64,000 nt of DNA from Acidobacteriota bacterium (GTDB taxonomy: Bacteria > Acidobacteriota > Vicinamibacteria > Vicinamibacterales > UBA2999), in contig JADZCN010000146.1 in NCBI GenBank assembly GCA_020851565.1, positions 86,669-150,668 of the forward strand, read 5' to 3'. Under the pieces are notes generated by a model, which saw only the letters and a list, made by a program, of their open reading frames with translations, searched no databases and had not been told where the DNA came from. The translations under genes were made by a program, and so were the position numbers. This document shows, one piece after another, positions 50,457 to 58,450 of this stretch (within the stretch, counting starts at the first letter, position 1; the number at the start of each line of letters is the position of its first letter).

Positions 50457-50781
50457 CTGACCACCGGACGGCGGAGGACAGCGCCGACACCTCGTCGTAG
50501 AAGGACTTCGCTCGTGCCCACAGCCTGGCGCCCTCGGCCGTGATGCGATACCGGCGTTCGGTGACCGCCTGGTCCCCGACGGTCACCTGTTCGTACCAGC
50601 CCTCCACCAGCTTGTCCCGCTCGAGGCGTGCCATGAGCTGGTAGAACGCGGGACTGCTGCGGCGCACGCCGTGGGCGGCGAGCGCTTTCCGGATGACGCG
50701 CCCCGGCTGCTCGTCGGCGCGAAGGACGCCCAGCACGAGGAACTGGAGGTGGGTCAGCGAGGGCAGCGCACGTTTCGACAT
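50449..50781 (-). CDS. PadR-family transcriptional regulator
   Basis: A 110-residue winged-helix repressor of the PadR type: LTHLQFLVLGVLRADEQPGR at the start, the recognition part VRRSSPAFYQLMARLERDKL and the wing DQAVTERRYRITAEGARLWA. Small PadR proteins of this sort usually control a neighbouring transporter, here the ADOP permease whose start it overlaps. A long inverted repeat ends at its start codon and should be its operator. The ligand is unknown. Confidence 0.9.
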   Translation of the reverse strand: MSKRALPSLTHLQFLVLGVLRADEQPGRVIRKALAAHGVRRSSPAFYQLMARLERDKLVEGWYEQVTVGDQAVTERRYRITAEGARLWARAKSFYDEVSALSSAVRWSDA

Positions 50782-50808
50782 AATGCGACGTTATATACGA
50801 TCGCATTA
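50781..50808. promoter_or_regulatory. Candidate PadR operator abutting the start codon
   Basis: Perfect inverted repeat TAATGCGA, twelve bases, TCGCATTA. The centre contains TATATA-type sequence that could serve as the -10 box, so a bound repressor would cover the promoter. The first base of the left arm belongs to the start codon of the padR gene. Confidence 0.7.
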
Positions 50809-50876
50809 GACGGTGCCACCTGCCCGCGGGTTCATGCCGCGGCGTCAGCCGGCCGGCGTCCCCGCCTTCAGCCGCC

Positions 50877-51344
50877 TCACCGCCCGGCGGCGAGCGTGGA
50901 GACGTAACCGCCAGGCGGGAGCCTGGACGCAATCGACAGCCGGTTCCACGCGTTGATGGTGGCGACCAGCAGCGTGAGGTTCGACAGCTCCCGGTCGTCG
51001 AAGTGGGCCCGTGCCACGGCGTACGTGGCGTCCGGCACCTGCCCTTCGGCCACGAACGTCACGGCCTCGGTCCAGTCCAGCGCGGCGCGCTCGCGATCGG
51101 TGTAGTACGGGCACTCGCGCCACGCATCGAGCGAATAGAGGCGCTGCTCGTGCTCGCCCAGCGCGCGCAGGTCCTTCCAGTGCATGTCGATGCAGTACGC
51201 GCAGCCGTTCATCTGCGACGCGCGCAGCTTCACGAGGTGGAGCAGGACTGGCTCGAGCCCGCAGCCCTCCAGGTAGGTCTCGAGCGCGTCCATGGCGGTG
51301 TAGACGCCTGGAGCGGCCTTGCCGTAGTCGAAGCGTTGATCCAT
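50877..51344 (-). CDS. Carboxymuconolactone decarboxylase/AhpD-like protein
   Basis: A 155-residue helical protein of the AhpD-like superfamily. The redox motif is complete: Cys48 and Cys51 in NGCAYCIDMH, with His55 after it, the CXXCXXXH pattern of alkylhydroperoxidase-type members. WRECPYYTDRERAALDWTEA is the usual second block. It probably works as a peroxidase-like or thiol-disulfide enzyme. The ATG at 51344 lies 7 bases behind the stop of the DoxX-like gene, so the two form a pair, divergent from a MocR regulator that may control them. Confidence 0.9.
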   Translation of the reverse strand: MDQRFDYGKAAPGVYTAMDALETYLEGCGLEPVLLHLVKLRASQMNGCAYCIDMHWKDLRALGEHEQRLYSLDAWRECPYYTDRERAALDWTEAVTFVAEGQVPDATYAVARAHFDDRELSNLTLLVATINAWNRLSIASRLPPGGYVSTLAAGR

Positions 51345-51351
51345 CGCGGCA

Positions 51352-51765
51352 TCACCTCTGTTGGCCAGGCGGGCGCGGCTGCCTCGAGGCCAGCAGCAGC
51401 GCACCCGCGGAGGCTGAAAAGACCGAATAGTCGAGAGGGGATTTCGGCCCGAACGAGATGGCCATCGCCGTGCCGAAGATCGCCAGCAGCACGGCGCTCG
51501 CGAACGCGGCCTCGCGCACGCGAATCCCAAGGACCAGTGCGGCGCCCAGCGTCACCTCCGCCGCGGTCGCCGCCCATGCGAGCCACGGGATGGTGGCCGC
51601 CGGCATGAAGGCGTTCACCTCGGCCGTGTAGCCGATGAACCGGGCAAACGCCTCGGACCACGGCGCCCCTGTCCAGAGGCCGAACCGGCCGGCCACCGCT
51701 GAGAGGAACGCTGCGCCCAGCGCCAGGCGGGCGTAGCGCTCGATGAAGGTCGGGTTGAAAGGCAC
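51352..51765 (-). CDS. DoxX-like small membrane protein
   Basis: A 137-residue protein with four hydrophobic segments, the size and plan of the DoxX/DoxD-like family. The start is a GTG at 51765 (PFNPTFIERYARLALGAAF follows); the frame upstream of it lies in the regulatory region shared with the MocR gene and is not hydrophobic. DoxX-like proteins often occur next to AhpD-like redox proteins, as here, and have been linked to thiol or oxidative stress, but their chemistry is unclear. No cysteine pair is present in this one. Confidence 0.78.
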   Translation of the reverse strand: MPFNPTFIERYARLALGAAFLSAVAGRFGLWTGAPWSEAFARFIGYTAEVNAFMPAATIPWLAWAATAAEVTLGAALVLGIRVREAAFASAVLLAIFGTAMAISFGPKSPLDYSVFSASAGALLLASRQPRPPGQQR

Positions 51766-51784
51766 GCGCCGAGCATAGGCGATG

Positions 51785-51833
51785 AAGTGGACCTGAAGAA
51801 AGGACCAGATATGATATTTCACCTGGTCCACTT
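51785..51833. promoter_or_regulatory. MocR-type operator with three GGACC half-sites
   Basis: GTGGACCTGA and AGGACCAGA follow each other in the same direction, and CCTGGTCCACTT is the reverse copy, so AAGTGGACC (51785) pairs with GGTCCACTT (51825) and GGACCAG (51802) pairs with CTGGTCC (51823). A possible -10 box TATGAT is at 51810, in the middle. MocR regulators often bind such mixed direct and inverted repeats between divergent genes. Confidence 0.65.
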
Positions 51834-51836
51834 TCA

Positions 51837-53345
51837 ATGGCCCGCCGACCGTCCGCGTTCCCGCTCGCGCTGCCGCCGCCGGATCCGCATGCGCCCGTGC
51901 ACCGGCGGCTGTGGACGGCCCTGCGCGGCGCCATCCTCGATGGACGGCTCGGGCCAGGCGCGCGCCTGCCCTCTACGCGCGATCTGGCGCGCCAGCATGG
52001 CCTGGCGCGCGGCACCGTCGTCGCGGCCTTCGAGCAACTGCGCGCGGAAGGGTATCTCGAGGGACACCGCGGATCGGGGACCTACGTCAGTCTGACGCTG
52101 CCCGACGACCTGCTTCACGTACCTCCGGCGACACGCCCGCGCGCGGTCCAGGCGCCTCGCCGGCGGCGGAGCCTCGCCCGTGCGGATCGGCGCCTGGCGC
52201 GCGCCGCCGAGGTCGTCCTGCCCTTTGCGAGCGGGGAGCCGGGCCCGGCGCGCGCGTTCCGCGCGAACCAGCCGGCCCTCGACCTGTTCCCGACGACCCT
52301 GTGGGCCCAGGTGGCGGGCCGTCGATTCCGACGGGCGACGGCCAGCCAGCTGATCGGCTGCGCCGCTCTCGGGTATCGGCCGCTCAGGGAGGCCATTGCC
52401 GACTATGTCAACGCGTCCCGTGGCGTGCGCTGCTCCGCGGATCAGGTGGCCATCACCTCGGGCGCGCAGGAGGCGTTGGACCTCATCGGCCGGCTGGTGC
52501 TCGAGCACGGCGACCGCGCGGGCGTGGAAGACCCGGGATATCCCGGCGCCGTCGCCGCGTTCCAGGCCGCGGGCGCCGCAGTCGTGTCTCTTCGCGTGGA
52601 CGAGGAGGGCTGCGTGCCGGATCGCCGCGCACGGCTTCGACTGATTTACGTCACCCCCGGCCGCCAGTTTCCCCTCGGCGTCACGATGAGCCTCGCCCGC
52701 CGGTTCGATCTGCTCGAGTGGGCGCACGCCACGGGCGCACTCGTCGTCGAGGACGACTACGACAGCGAGTTCCGCTATCACGGGCGCCCCGTGCCCGCGC
52801 TGCAGGGCCTGGATCGCCACGGCGTCGTCCTCCATGTCGGGAGCTTCAGCAAGGTGCTGTTCCCCTCGCTGCGCCTGGGGTACCTCGTCGTGCCGCCGGA
52901 TCTCGTCGATCCCCTGGCGGTGCTGAAGTCGGTGACGAGCCGCCACGCGCCACTGCTCGATCAGGCCGTGCTCTGCGACTTCATCGAGGCCGGCCACTTC
53001 GGCCGGCATGTGCGCCGCATGCGGGAGGTCTACGCCGGGCGGCGCGACGCACTGGAAGAAGCTGCGCGCGCGGAGCTTGGCGAATGGCTCGAGCTGCCGG
53101 CCATCGATGCGGGTTTGCAGGTCTCGGCGCGGCTTCGGAAGGGAATCAGTGGCGAGTTGGCGGTCGCGGCTGCGGCCGCGCGCGGCGTGGAGGTGCTGTC
53201 GCTCGCGCGATACGGACGCGGGCCCGTGCGCCCGACCGGATTGGTTCTCGGCTTCGCGGCGGTTGATCCGAAGGAGATCGGGCGCGGCACCCACGCGCTC
53301 GCCGCGGCCCTGCGGTCCCTGCCGCCACGCCGACGCCAGGGATGA
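51837..53345 (+). CDS. MocR-type regulator (GntR HTH fused to aminotransferase-like domain)
   Basis: A 502-residue PLP-dependent regulator. The N-terminal GntR winged helix is at about residues 18-85 (LWTALRGAILDGRLGPGARL, STRDLARQHGLARGTVVAAF, EGYLEGHRGSGTYV). The fold-type I aminotransferase domain follows, with the PLP-binding Lys339 in VGSFSKVLFPSLRLGYLV and the Asp/Tyr pocket VVEDDYDSEFRYHG. It is divergent from the DoxX-like/AhpD-like pair and overlaps the operator-like repeats in between. Ligand could be PLP itself, as in PdxR, or an amino compound; no vitamin B6 gene is adjacent. Confidence 0.92.
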   Translation: MARRPSAFPLALPPPDPHAPVHRRLWTALRGAILDGRLGPGARLPSTRDLARQHGLARGTVVAAFEQLRAEGYLEGHRGSGTYVSLTLPDDLLHVPPATRPRAVQAPRRRRSLARADRRLARAAEVVLPFASGEPGPARAFRANQPALDLFPTTLWAQVAGRRFRRATASQLIGCAALGYRPLREAIADYVNASRGVRCSADQVAITSGAQEALDLIGRLVLEHGDRAGVEDPGYPGAVAAFQAAGAAVVSLRVDEEGCVPDRRARLRLIYVTPGRQFPLGVTMSLARRFDLLEWAHATGALVVEDDYDSEFRYHGRPVPALQGLDRHGVVLHVGSFSKVLFPSLRLGYLVVPPDLVDPLAVLKSVTSRHAPLLDQAVLCDFIEAGHFGRHVRRMREVYAGRRDALEEAARAELGEWLELPAIDAGLQVSARLRKGISGELAVAAAAARGVEVLSLARYGRGPVRPTGLVLGFAAVDPKEIGRGTHALAAALRSLPPRRRQG

Positions 53346-53348
53346 CGC

Positions 53349-54245
53349 TCAGCGGCCGACGATGACCTTGAAGCGGAAGGTCGTGCCGCCGAGGTCCGTC
53401 TCTTCGAAGACGGCTCCAATCCCTGTCTCGCCGAGGCCGTCGGGCACACCGGTCCACTGGACCTCGCCGGCGAGCCAGATGAACGGCGCCACGCGAAGCT
53501 CGAGGCCGCCGCCGACGTGGTATCCGATGTGGCCCTCGCGGACGCTGCCGTTGGTGAGTGTGGGCGCGTCCTCTTCCAGCACGTGCCAGCCGAGACCGCC
53601 ACCGGCGTATCCGGCAAGGCGGTTGCGCGTCGGCTGTCGATACCCGACGGTCACCTGGATCGGCGTGATGGTAACCGTGTTCGGAATCGTGGTCCGGAAG
53701 AGCTGGGAGTCCGAGGCAATCACGCGATGCCCCGTTTCCTCGAAGCGCTCGATACCCGCCTGCAGGAACAACCCCCGCCTGAACACCACCTGTGCGCCGC
53801 CGCCAAACACGGTGCCGAAGGGGCTCTCCAGGATGGCCTCGAAGCTGTCCTGGGCTGTGAAGAGCGACCCTCCGAACTGCCCGAAGGCGCGGATCATGAA
53901 GTCTCCGTCCTGTTCCGCACGCGCGTCCGGCCTCGGATCCAGGAACTCGACAGCGGTCTCGGCCACCCAGCCGCGAGCCCACGACACGCCGGGTGTGCCC
54001 GGAGGCGTGGTCACCTCAATCCACCGGCCGGACTGCTGCCCGGCCTCCAGGACCGTGCCCGCGGCGACCCGGCCAACCACGACGCTGTCGCCGCGCGGCC
54101 GCTCCATGACCGGGGTCGGGCGGGTGATGCGGACGCGCGTGGGCGCCTGCGCATGCGCGTCGGCCGCCATGAAGGGCGCCAGGGCCAGCAGCACCGTTGC
54201 GAGGGCGCAGGAGACGAGTTGCATTCGAGGCACGTTGGCGTCCAT
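53349..54245 (-). CDS. Exported SH3-domain protein with beta-barrel-like C terminus
   Basis: A 298-residue exported protein. After a signal peptide (SCALATVLLALAPFMAADA) comes an SH3-type domain at about residues 35-100 (RPTPVMERPRGDSVVVGRVA, GRWIEVTTP, WARGWVAE). The remainder is rich in alternating strands with Gly and aromatic residues (GGGAQVVFRRGLFLQAGIER, YAGGGLGWHVLEE, IGYHVGGGLELRVAP), resembling a small outer-membrane barrel that ends in FRFKVIVGR. Its ATG overlaps the TGA of the upstream lipoprotein gene (ATGA), so the two are coupled and may form one surface complex. Function unknown. Confidence 0.75.
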   Translation of the reverse strand: MDANVPRMQLVSCALATVLLALAPFMAADAHAQAPTRVRITRPTPVMERPRGDSVVVGRVAAGTVLEAGQQSGRWIEVTTPPGTPGVSWARGWVAETAVEFLDPRPDARAEQDGDFMIRAFGQFGGSLFTAQDSFEAILESPFGTVFGGGAQVVFRRGLFLQAGIERFEETGHRVIASDSQLFRTTIPNTVTITPIQVTVGYRQPTRNRLAGYAGGGLGWHVLEEDAPTLTNGSVREGHIGYHVGGGLELRVAPFIWLAGEVQWTGVPDGLGETGIGAVFEETDLGGTTFRFKVIVGR

Positions 54246-55237
54246 CACTTGTGTGGCGACGTGAGCGTCTTGGTACTGGTGGCGCCGGCCGCCGCCGACC
54301 CTGCGGCTGCCGTGGCGTCGAAGGCCGCGGCTGCCGGGCCGGTCGTGCGCTCGAAGACCGTGATCAGGGTGCCGCTGCCGCGCCCGCCCTGATCGCCCGA
54401 TCCGGTGAACGTGCCCGTGAAGATCTGCACGTTGCCGCCCGAGTTCACCCGCACCGTGTAGTTCGTCCGCTCCACGCCGCAGCTGCTCCAGTAGTCCACC
54501 CGCACGGTGTACTGGCCGCGCGGCGCGCGCCCGACCGGCCAGGTGATGTTCTCGTTACGCACGCCGTCGATGGAGCATCCCGCGTTCGAATCGAGGTCCA
54601 GCGCCCCGCCGCTTGCCGCCGTCCTGTTCGCGTAATAGACCTCCTCGCCGGAGGGGTCCACCACGTGCAGGTCGACATCGCTGTCCGCGTCCCACGACAG
54701 GGTCACTTGCACGTCGCCGGTGCCAACCGACGCCACGGAGGTGGACAGGCTCGCGTAGGGACCGATGGCGCCTGATGGATTCGCTACGGCGAACCGGAAG
54801 TCCAGCTCGCTCAGTGGGATCGTCTGCGGGAAGGTGAGAAGGATCGTGGCGGTGGTCTGCGGCGCGGGCAGCCGCAGCTCGAAGTACCCGTCGATGCCTC
54901 CGGCGGCTTCGGTGGCCAGGCTCACGGAGTTGCTTTCCACGTATACGTACACCGCCTGGAACGGTGACGAGGCGGAGATGGCGGCGGATAGCGTGCCGCC
55001 GTTCACCACGGTCGGGTTGCCGGAGACGGTGATCTGCGGACCGCCGGCGGGCGTGGGCGCCGCGCCTGGCCGCGAGGCCGCGCGTGTGGTCGAGATCTCC
55101 ACGGAGCTGACAAGGCTGGTGAGTTCCAGGGACGACAGGTCGGACGGGGAAATCGGGGAGTCGGGGCCCCCATTGCAGCTTGTCAGCGCCAACAGCGCCG
55201 ACGCGGCAAGGACGAGCCCATGGCGCGTTCGCGGCAT
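54245..55237 (-). CDS. Lipoprotein with a DUF2135/YfaP-like domain
   Basis: A 330-residue protein with a lipobox (LLALTSC, Cys21), so it should be anchored in a membrane. Residues about 40-160 form an Ig-like or beta-rich region. The DUF2135-type domain at about 170-270 is marked by SWDADSDVDLHVVDPSGEE, a probable calcium-binding acidic loop, YYANRTAASGGALDLDSNAG, and the pair of cysteines in AGCSIDG and WSSCGVE. The last 40 residues are Ala/Thr-rich. The domain occurs in secreted or surface proteins of unsettled function. Coupled to the SH3/barrel gene that follows. Confidence 0.8.
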   Translation of the reverse strand: MPRTRHGLVLAASALLALTSCNGGPDSPISPSDLSSLELTSLVSSVEISTTRAASRPGAAPTPAGGPQITVSGNPTVVNGGTLSAAISASSPFQAVYVYVESNSVSLATEAAGGIDGYFELRLPAPQTTATILLTFPQTIPLSELDFRFAVANPSGAIGPYASLSTSVASVGTGDVQVTLSWDADSDVDLHVVDPSGEEVYYANRTAASGGALDLDSNAGCSIDGVRNENITWPVGRAPRGQYTVRVDYWSSCGVERTNYTVRVNSGGNVQIFTGTFTGSGDQGGRGSGTLITVFERTTGPAAAAFDATAAAGSAAAGATSTKTLTSPHK

Positions 55238-55397
55238 CACCTTCACTATCGGCGCGCCGGGCCGGGGCAGCACCCTCTTGCGGGGCGTCGCCGGGGCCGG
55301 TCCCAGGCGACTGCACGCCGGTTCGCGGTGTTGCACGGCGCCCGTCACGGCCGCGTGCCCCACCAGCCACCCCGGGGATCGAGTAGTGTCTTGCGTC

Positions 55398-56693
55398 ATG
55401 AAACCGATCACTCGACGGACGTTTCTCGGCGCTGGTGTGGGCGTCGCGATCACGCCGGCAGCCGGCGCGCTGGTCGGTGCGGTCCCGGGGGCCGCCCCGG
55501 GCAACGCCCACTCCTCCGGACAGGCGGCCCCCGCCGTGGGCGCCGGCCTTCCCGATGTCGTCGTGGTGGGCGCCGGCGCGTTTGGCGCGTGGACCGCCCT
55601 GACACTCATCGAGCGCGGCGCGAAGGTCGCGCTGCTCGATGCCTACGGCCCGGGTCACTCGCGAGCCACGTCGTGCGACGAGGTGCGCCAGATCCGCATG
55701 AGCTACGGTGATCGCGAGGTCTACTCGCGCTCGGCGATGAACGCGCTGGAACTGTGGAAGAAGCGGGAAGCGGAATTCGGCCGCAAGCTCTTGCACCCGG
55801 GCGGCCGCCTGGTGATGCGTCGCGCGTGGAACAAGGAGCTCGAGGACCAGAAGGCCGTCTTCGACCGCTTGTCGCTGCCGTACGAGGTGCTGGAGCCCGA
55901 GGAGATGGCGAAGCGGTACCCGCAGGTGGGCTTCGAGGGCGTCGGCGCAGGGTTCCTGGACGTCAACGCGGGACTGCTGAAGGCGCGTGAGGCGATCATG
56001 GCCATCACCGAGGCGTTCGAGCGGAAGGGCGGCGCCATCCGCCTCGCGCGGGCCATGCCTGGCGCGTCTGCGGGGCGCACGCTGCAGAACGTCGCGATCG
56101 ACGGCGGCGGCACGCTGGCCGCGGGCGCGTTCGTCTTCGCCTGCGGGCCGTGGCTGCGGCACGTGTTCCCGGAGCTGCTGGGGAAGGTCATCACGACCGC
56201 GCGCATCGAGATCGCGTACATCGGATCGCCCGCGGGCGACTCCAGCTACCGGCAGGGCATCCTGCCGAACCTCTCGGAGGAGGGCACGTTTCCCGGCGCG
56301 CCGGCGAGCGAGGTGTCCTATACCCAGTCGGACATCGACGCGGGCCTCAAGATCGCGCGAGGCGGTCCGCGCATGCCCATGGACCTCGACCGCGACGAGC
56401 GCATCGTCTCGGCGTGGCAGATCAACCGCATCCACGAGTACGTGCGCGTGCGCTTCCCGCGGCTGAAGGAGCCCATCGTGGCGAGCCGCGTGTGCCAGTC
56501 GGACGCGTCGCCCGACAGCCACTTCGTCCTCGATCGCCATCCCGGCCACGACAATGTGTGGATTGCCGGGGGCGGATCGGGGCACGGCTTCAAACACGGC
56601 CCGGTGGTGGGGGAGTACATGGCGGATCGCGTGACGGGACGTCCGGCAGTGCCGGACCTGGAGAAGTTCTTCTCGCTGGCGGGAAGGGGCTAG
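55398..56693 (+). CDS. Tat-exported FAD-dependent amine oxidase (sarcosine-oxidase-like)
   Basis: A 431-residue flavoprotein of the DAO family. The Tat signal is MKPITRRTFLGAGVGVA, so it is folded before export to the periplasm. The dinucleotide motif VVVVGAGAFGAWTALTL starts near residue 54. The C-terminal part strongly resembles monomeric sarcosine oxidase: SRVCQSDASPDSHFVLDRHP with Cys366 at the place of the covalent FAD link, then NVWIAGGGSGHGFKHGPVVG. The expected reaction is oxidation of an N-methyl or secondary amino acid. Periplasmic location is uncommon for this group. It is divergent from the lipoprotein gene. Confidence 0.88.
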   Translation: MKPITRRTFLGAGVGVAITPAAGALVGAVPGAAPGNAHSSGQAAPAVGAGLPDVVVVGAGAFGAWTALTLIERGAKVALLDAYGPGHSRATSCDEVRQIRMSYGDREVYSRSAMNALELWKKREAEFGRKLLHPGGRLVMRRAWNKELEDQKAVFDRLSLPYEVLEPEEMAKRYPQVGFEGVGAGFLDVNAGLLKAREAIMAITEAFERKGGAIRLARAMPGASAGRTLQNVAIDGGGTLAAGAFVFACGPWLRHVFPELLGKVITTARIEIAYIGSPAGDSSYRQGILPNLSEEGTFPGAPASEVSYTQSDIDAGLKIARGGPRMPMDLDRDERIVSAWQINRIHEYVRVRFPRLKEPIVASRVCQSDASPDSHFVLDRHPGHDNVWIAGGGSGHGFKHGPVVGEYMADRVTGRPAVPDLEKFFSLAGRG

Positions 56694-56780
56694 CCGGGAC
56701 ACGCAAGGCCCTCGCTTTGCTCGGGTGGGCCTTCGCTGCGCTCAGGTAGGGCATGGCGTGCGCACGGTAGAATCGAACGC

Positions 56781-58241
56781 ATGCGCACAGGTTTCGCTCG
56801 TGTCCTCATGGCGGCGCTCCTCGCGACTCCAGCCGTGTTCGCGCAGGTCCCTGCCGCGCCCCGGCCCGGCCAGCCGCCGGCTCCTCTGCCGCCGGGGCAG
56901 ACCGACGATCCATTCCCCGGGCCCATCCCGGCCACCGAAGGCGTCATCCGCGTGAACGTGGCGGAGTTCGCCACGCTCCCGGACATCGAGGGCGTGCCCG
57001 CGCGCATGATGAACCTGGTGGACGAGCCGGGCACGAAGCGCCTGTTCGTCAACGACATGCGCGGGCCGCTCTACAGCGTCAGCTACGACGGAAAGACGGT
57101 GACGCTCTACCTCGACGTGAACGCGCCTGTGTGGGGCCATGCCGTGCAATCGACGGGACGTGAGCGCGGCTTCCAGAGCTTCACGTTCCACCCGCAGTTC
57201 GGGCAACCGGGCACGCCCGGCTTCGGCAAGTTCTACACCTACCAGGACGTCATCGAGATCTCGCCGAACCCCGACTTCCTTCCCTCCGGCGGGGACAAGC
57301 CGACGCACGATACCGTGCTCCTCGAGTGGACGGCGAAGACGCCCGGCGCGGCCACCTACGACGGCGGCGCGCCGAAGGTGCTCTTTCGCATCCGGCAACC
57401 CTTCGCCAACCACAACGCCGGGCACATGGCGTTCAACCCGCTGGCTTCAGCCGGCAGCCCCGAGTTCGGCCTGCTCTACATCGGCGTGGGCGACGGCGGC
57501 AGCGGCGGCGACCCGTTCAACATGGCGCAGAACCTCGGGTCGGTGTTCGGCAAGCTCCTGCGCATCGACCCGCTCGGCAGCAACAGCCGCAACAGGCAGT
57601 ACGGCATCCCCGCGGGCAACCCGTTCGTGAAGACGCCGGACGCGCTGCCGGAAATCTACGCCTACGGCATCCGCAACACCCAGCGCTTCGCGTGGGATCC
57701 GAAGAACGGCAACATGTTCCTGGCCGACATCGGGCAGAACATCATCGAGAAGGTGTCGCTCGTGACGGCGGGGGCGAACCTCGGGTGGAACGTGTGGGAG
57801 GGAAGCTACCGCTTCATCAGCCGGTCGGCGGTCGCCGCCGAAGGGAGGCGCGCGGACCCGAAGGTGACCTACCCGGTGGTGGAGTACGGGCAGGTGGATC
57901 CGCTGCTGCAGTCGCAGGCCGCCGCCAACGGCGTGATCGTGTACCGCGGAAGCGAGATCAAGCCGATCGCGAACCTCGTGCTCTTCACCGACATGCCGAG
58001 CGGTGAGATCTTCTACTTCAGCGCCGACAAGCTGCCCCAGGGCGGGCAGGACCCGATTCGCCGCGTGTTGCTTCGTTCGAACGGGGCAGACCGCACGGTG
58101 CTGCAGGTCATCCAGGAGAAGAACGTGTCGCAGGGCAAGAAGCCCGCGACGCGCGCCGACCTGCGCTTGTCGATGGGCCACGACAACCAGGTGTTCCTGC
58201 TCAACAAGGGCGACGGCGTCATTCGCCGGCTGGTGCCCTAG
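56781..58241 (+). CDS. Exported PQQ-dependent sugar-dehydrogenase-like propeller protein
   Basis: A 486-residue beta-propeller of the glucose/sorbosone dehydrogenase superfamily, longer than the member at 45367. The signal peptide is followed by a Pro-rich linker (APRPGQPPAPLPPGQ). Propeller and cofactor-type blocks are GFQSFTFHPQFGQPGTPGFG, NHNAGHMAFNP, YIGVGDGGSGGDPFNMAQNL, GKLLRIDPLGSNSRNRQYG, and EIYAYGIRNTQRFAWDPKNG followed by GANLGWNVWEGSY. The calcium and PQQ residues look conserved, but the substrate may not be a free sugar. It follows the amine oxidase by about 90 bases on the same strand. Confidence 0.87.
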   Translation: MRTGFARVLMAALLATPAVFAQVPAAPRPGQPPAPLPPGQTDDPFPGPIPATEGVIRVNVAEFATLPDIEGVPARMMNLVDEPGTKRLFVNDMRGPLYSVSYDGKTVTLYLDVNAPVWGHAVQSTGRERGFQSFTFHPQFGQPGTPGFGKFYTYQDVIEISPNPDFLPSGGDKPTHDTVLLEWTAKTPGAATYDGGAPKVLFRIRQPFANHNAGHMAFNPLASAGSPEFGLLYIGVGDGGSGGDPFNMAQNLGSVFGKLLRIDPLGSNSRNRQYGIPAGNPFVKTPDALPEIYAYGIRNTQRFAWDPKNGNMFLADIGQNIIEKVSLVTAGANLGWNVWEGSYRFISRSAVAAEGRRADPKVTYPVVEYGQVDPLLQSQAAANGVIVYRGSEIKPIANLVLFTDMPSGEIFYFSADKLPQGGQDPIRRVLLRSNGADRTVLQVIQEKNVSQGKKPATRADLRLSMGHDNQVFLLNKGDGVIRRLVP

Positions 58242-58262
58242 CAGCCCGTGGTTGCGCACAGA

Positions 58263-58333
58263 GGGAAAGGCGGGACAGGCCCCGTTTCCCTCAGGAATCA
58301 AGCGACGGGAAACGGGGCCTGTCCCCCTTTCCC
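58263..58333. terminator. Large hairpin between convergent genes
   Basis: GGGACAGGCCCCGTTTCCC (58272-58290) and GGGAAACGGGGCCTGTCCC (58307-58325) are perfect reverse complements with a 16-base loop. The stem extends outward by another eight pairs (GGGAAAGG with CCTTTCCC) after a one-base bulge. It lies 22 bases after the sugar-dehydrogenase stop and lacks a clean U tract, so it may be a bidirectional terminator, a transcript-stabilising hairpin or a REP-like mobile unit. Confidence 0.75.
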
Positions 58334-58364
58334 GGTGACAGGCGCTGCCATGGGCTGCCAGGGC

Positions 58365-58442
58365 GTGCGCCTTCGGGCGCACGTGGGCCGCTGCGCGGTA
58401 GGCCTCGGCGCTGGAGCGCCTCGGTAGGCCCCCGGGCGCGCG
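58365..58442. repeat. GC-rich hairpin cluster with a TTCG tetraloop
   Basis: GTGCGCC and GGCGCAC close a TTCG loop (58365-58382), a very stable RNA tetraloop hairpin. It is followed by repeated CCTCGGCGCT / GAGCGCCTCGG and GTAGGCC pieces up to the ADOP stop at 58451. Confidence 0.6.
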
Positions 58443-58450
58443 GCCTGTCG

